Source: an uncultured Clostridia bacterium (GTDB lineage: Bacteria > Bacillota > Clostridia > Oscillospirales > Acutalibacteraceae). Taken from it: a stretch of DNA of 6,642 nucleotides. The DNA is taken from contig CANONE010000120.1 of the NCBI GenBank assembly GCA_947567585.1, positions 1 through 6,642 of the forward strand, read 5' to 3'. Below the pieces are notes generated by a model, which was not told the DNA's origin, did not search any database, and was given only the letters and a program-made list of their open reading frames with translations. Positions 5,835 through 6,642 of this stretch are shown here, piece after piece. The position numbers and the translations under genes are program-made. Numbering within the stretch: position 1 is the stretch's first letter; the number at the start of each line of letters is the position of its first letter.

Positions 5835-5909
5835 GGAAGTGGGACGTACAAAGATGGCCCGCTATACGTAAGGAAAATTTGTAACCGAATGAGTGAGCGT
5901 ATCAATGCG

Positions 5910-5926
5910 TTCTGATCACTTCTGAT
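5910..5926 (+). repeat. Direct repeat TTCTGAT x2, 10-bp period
   Basis: TTCTGAT occurs at 5910-5916 and 5920-5926, so the two copies lie on the same face of the helix about one turn apart. It falls 9 bp before the ribosome binding site of the isomerase/epimerase gene. It could be an operator half-site pair or chance. The rest of the 5835-5950 gap shows only a weak ACGTA/TACGT hairpin (5844-5848 with 5865-5869). Confidence 0.3.
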
Positions 5927-5950
5927 AAAAATTGAAAGGGGCTAATGATT

Positions 5951-6642
5951 ATGTATCCTTTTTCTATCGGCGTAATGCTGGAATCTTTCCGGCTGGATTT
6001 TCACAGTGCTTTGGACAAGGCTGTGGAACTGGGCGCTTCCGGTGTGCAGATTCGCGTAACGGACGGGGACATGGTTCCCGAGAAGCTGAGCCCGGAAAAG
6101 CGCCGGGATATGCTGAAAGACATCAAAGAACACGGACTGACGGTTTCCGCCCTGTGCGGGGATATTGGAGCCTTTGTGGACAGCGCTAAAAATCCAGAGC
6201 TGATTGAGCGGTCCAAGCGTATTTTAGATTTGGCCAAGGATTGGGAGACGGACGTGGTCACCACCCATATTGGCGTAGTTCCGGCGGATCCTAAGCATCC
6301 CCGCTATGCCGTGATGCAGGAAGCCTGCGGGCAGCTGGCAGCCTATGCGGATTCCATGAAGGCCCATTTCGCTATTGAGACCGGGCCGGAAGAGGCCAAG
6401 ACTCTAAAGGGCTTTTTAGACGGACTGCATTCCACCGGCGTGGCGGTGAACCTGGATCCTGCCAATTTCATCATGGTTACCGGTGACGATCCGGTGCAGG
6501 CAGTGTACACGCTGAAGGATTATATTGTCCATACTCACGCAAAAGACGGTCGGCGGCTGCGCTATGTGGATCCGGAGGTTCTCTATGGCATGGCGGAGTC
6601 CGATATGCTTCAGGACGCATCCTTTATCGAACTGCCTTTGGG
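5951..6642 (+). CDS. Sugar phosphate isomerase/epimerase, 3' end beyond the window
   Basis: The first 230 residues of a xylose-isomerase-like TIM barrel are present; the frame is open at the window end. It starts MYPFSIGVMLESF. Recognisable metal-site positions follow the family order: Glu143 in AIETGPE, Asp169 in NLDPANF, His194 and His196 in HTHAKDG, and Glu227 in IELPLG just at the end. His106 in THIG is also typical. The enzymes isomerise or epimerise sugars, keto-sugars or inosose-like compounds, and some cleave C-glycosides, so pairing with a Gfo/Idh/MocA dehydrogenase is sensible; the exact reaction is not readable. AAAGGGG (5935-5941) is 9 nt from ATG 5951 but only 3 nt from the in-frame ATG at 5945, so 5951 is preferred. 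No convincing promoter is seen in the 116-bp gap before it, so it probably belongs to the dehydrogenase operon. Confidence 0.88.
   Translation, partial: MYPFSIGVMLESFRLDFHSALDKAVELGASGVQIRVTDGDMVPEKLSPEKRRDMLKDIKEHGLTVSALCGDIGAFVDSAKNPELIERSKRILDLAKDWETDVVTTHIGVVPADPKHPRYAVMQEACGQLAAYADSMKAHFAIETGPEEAKTLKGFLDGLHSTGVAVNLDPANFIMVTGDDPVQAVYTLKDYIVHTHAKDGRRLRYVDPEVLYGMAESDMLQDASFIELPL

Noticed and set aside
5429..5884. 151-residue + strand open frame overlapping the cysteine-rich gene
   Set aside because: It is in another frame within a gene that has a good start and patterned cysteines. It has no ribosome binding site of its own and no recognisable motif.
5932..6264. Short open frames on both strands over the start of the isomerase/epimerase gene
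   Set aside because: They are shadows of the real reading frame that starts at 5951 and stays open to the window end with conserved metal-site residues.

Overview
The window looks like chromosomal DNA from a Gram-positive anaerobe of the Clostridia, most likely an Oscillospiraceae-type gut bacterium. This is inferred from strong AGGAGG-type ribosome binding sites, sigma-A-like promoters in AT-rich gaps, GC-rich coding with ctg/ggc/acc preference, and the protein families present. No rRNA, tRNA, CRISPR array, insertion sequence or phage gene was seen. All seven genes lie on the + strand.

Layout: (1) 1-195 is a non-coding leader with the promoter of gap. (2) 196-1209 is gap, a complete NAD-type glyceraldehyde-3-phosphate dehydrogenase with strongly biased codons, so probably highly expressed. 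(3) After a hairpin-rich gap come a small three-helix membrane protein (DUF3784-like, 1328-1633) and a nucleotidyltransferase (1654-2319), 20 nt apart and probably cotranscribed, closed by a hairpin that overlaps the end of the second gene. (4) 2358-2388 is a promoter with the long 19-bp spacer typical of MerR-controlled promoters. It drives a MerR regulator fused to a GyrI-like effector-binding domain (2413-3435). (5) A back-to-back hairpin and near-consensus promoter precede a leader that can fold into a three-way junction, then a pyridoxamine-5'-phosphate-oxidase/NimA-like flavoprotein (3610-4077). (6) A new promoter with nearby ATTTTT/AAAAAT inverted repeats starts a likely operon: a Gfo/Idh/MocA dehydrogenase (4207-5268), a cysteine-rich DUF6144-like protein (5298-5834) and, after 116 bp, a sugar phosphate isomerase/epimerase cut by the window end (5951-6642).

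How the parts fit: the last three genes look like a small sugar or cyclitol oxidation-isomerisation cassette, with an unexplained cysteine-rich, possibly metal-binding protein between the enzymes. The other genes appear to be separate units with their own promoters.

Most worth a second look: a strong in-frame internal ribosome binding site and ATG inside the MerR gene, which would release the effector-binding domain as a free protein; the structured leader RNA beginning at the predicted transcription start of the flavoprotein gene; and the cysteine-rich protein in the dehydrogenase operon. No multi-gene defence or mobile system is visible.
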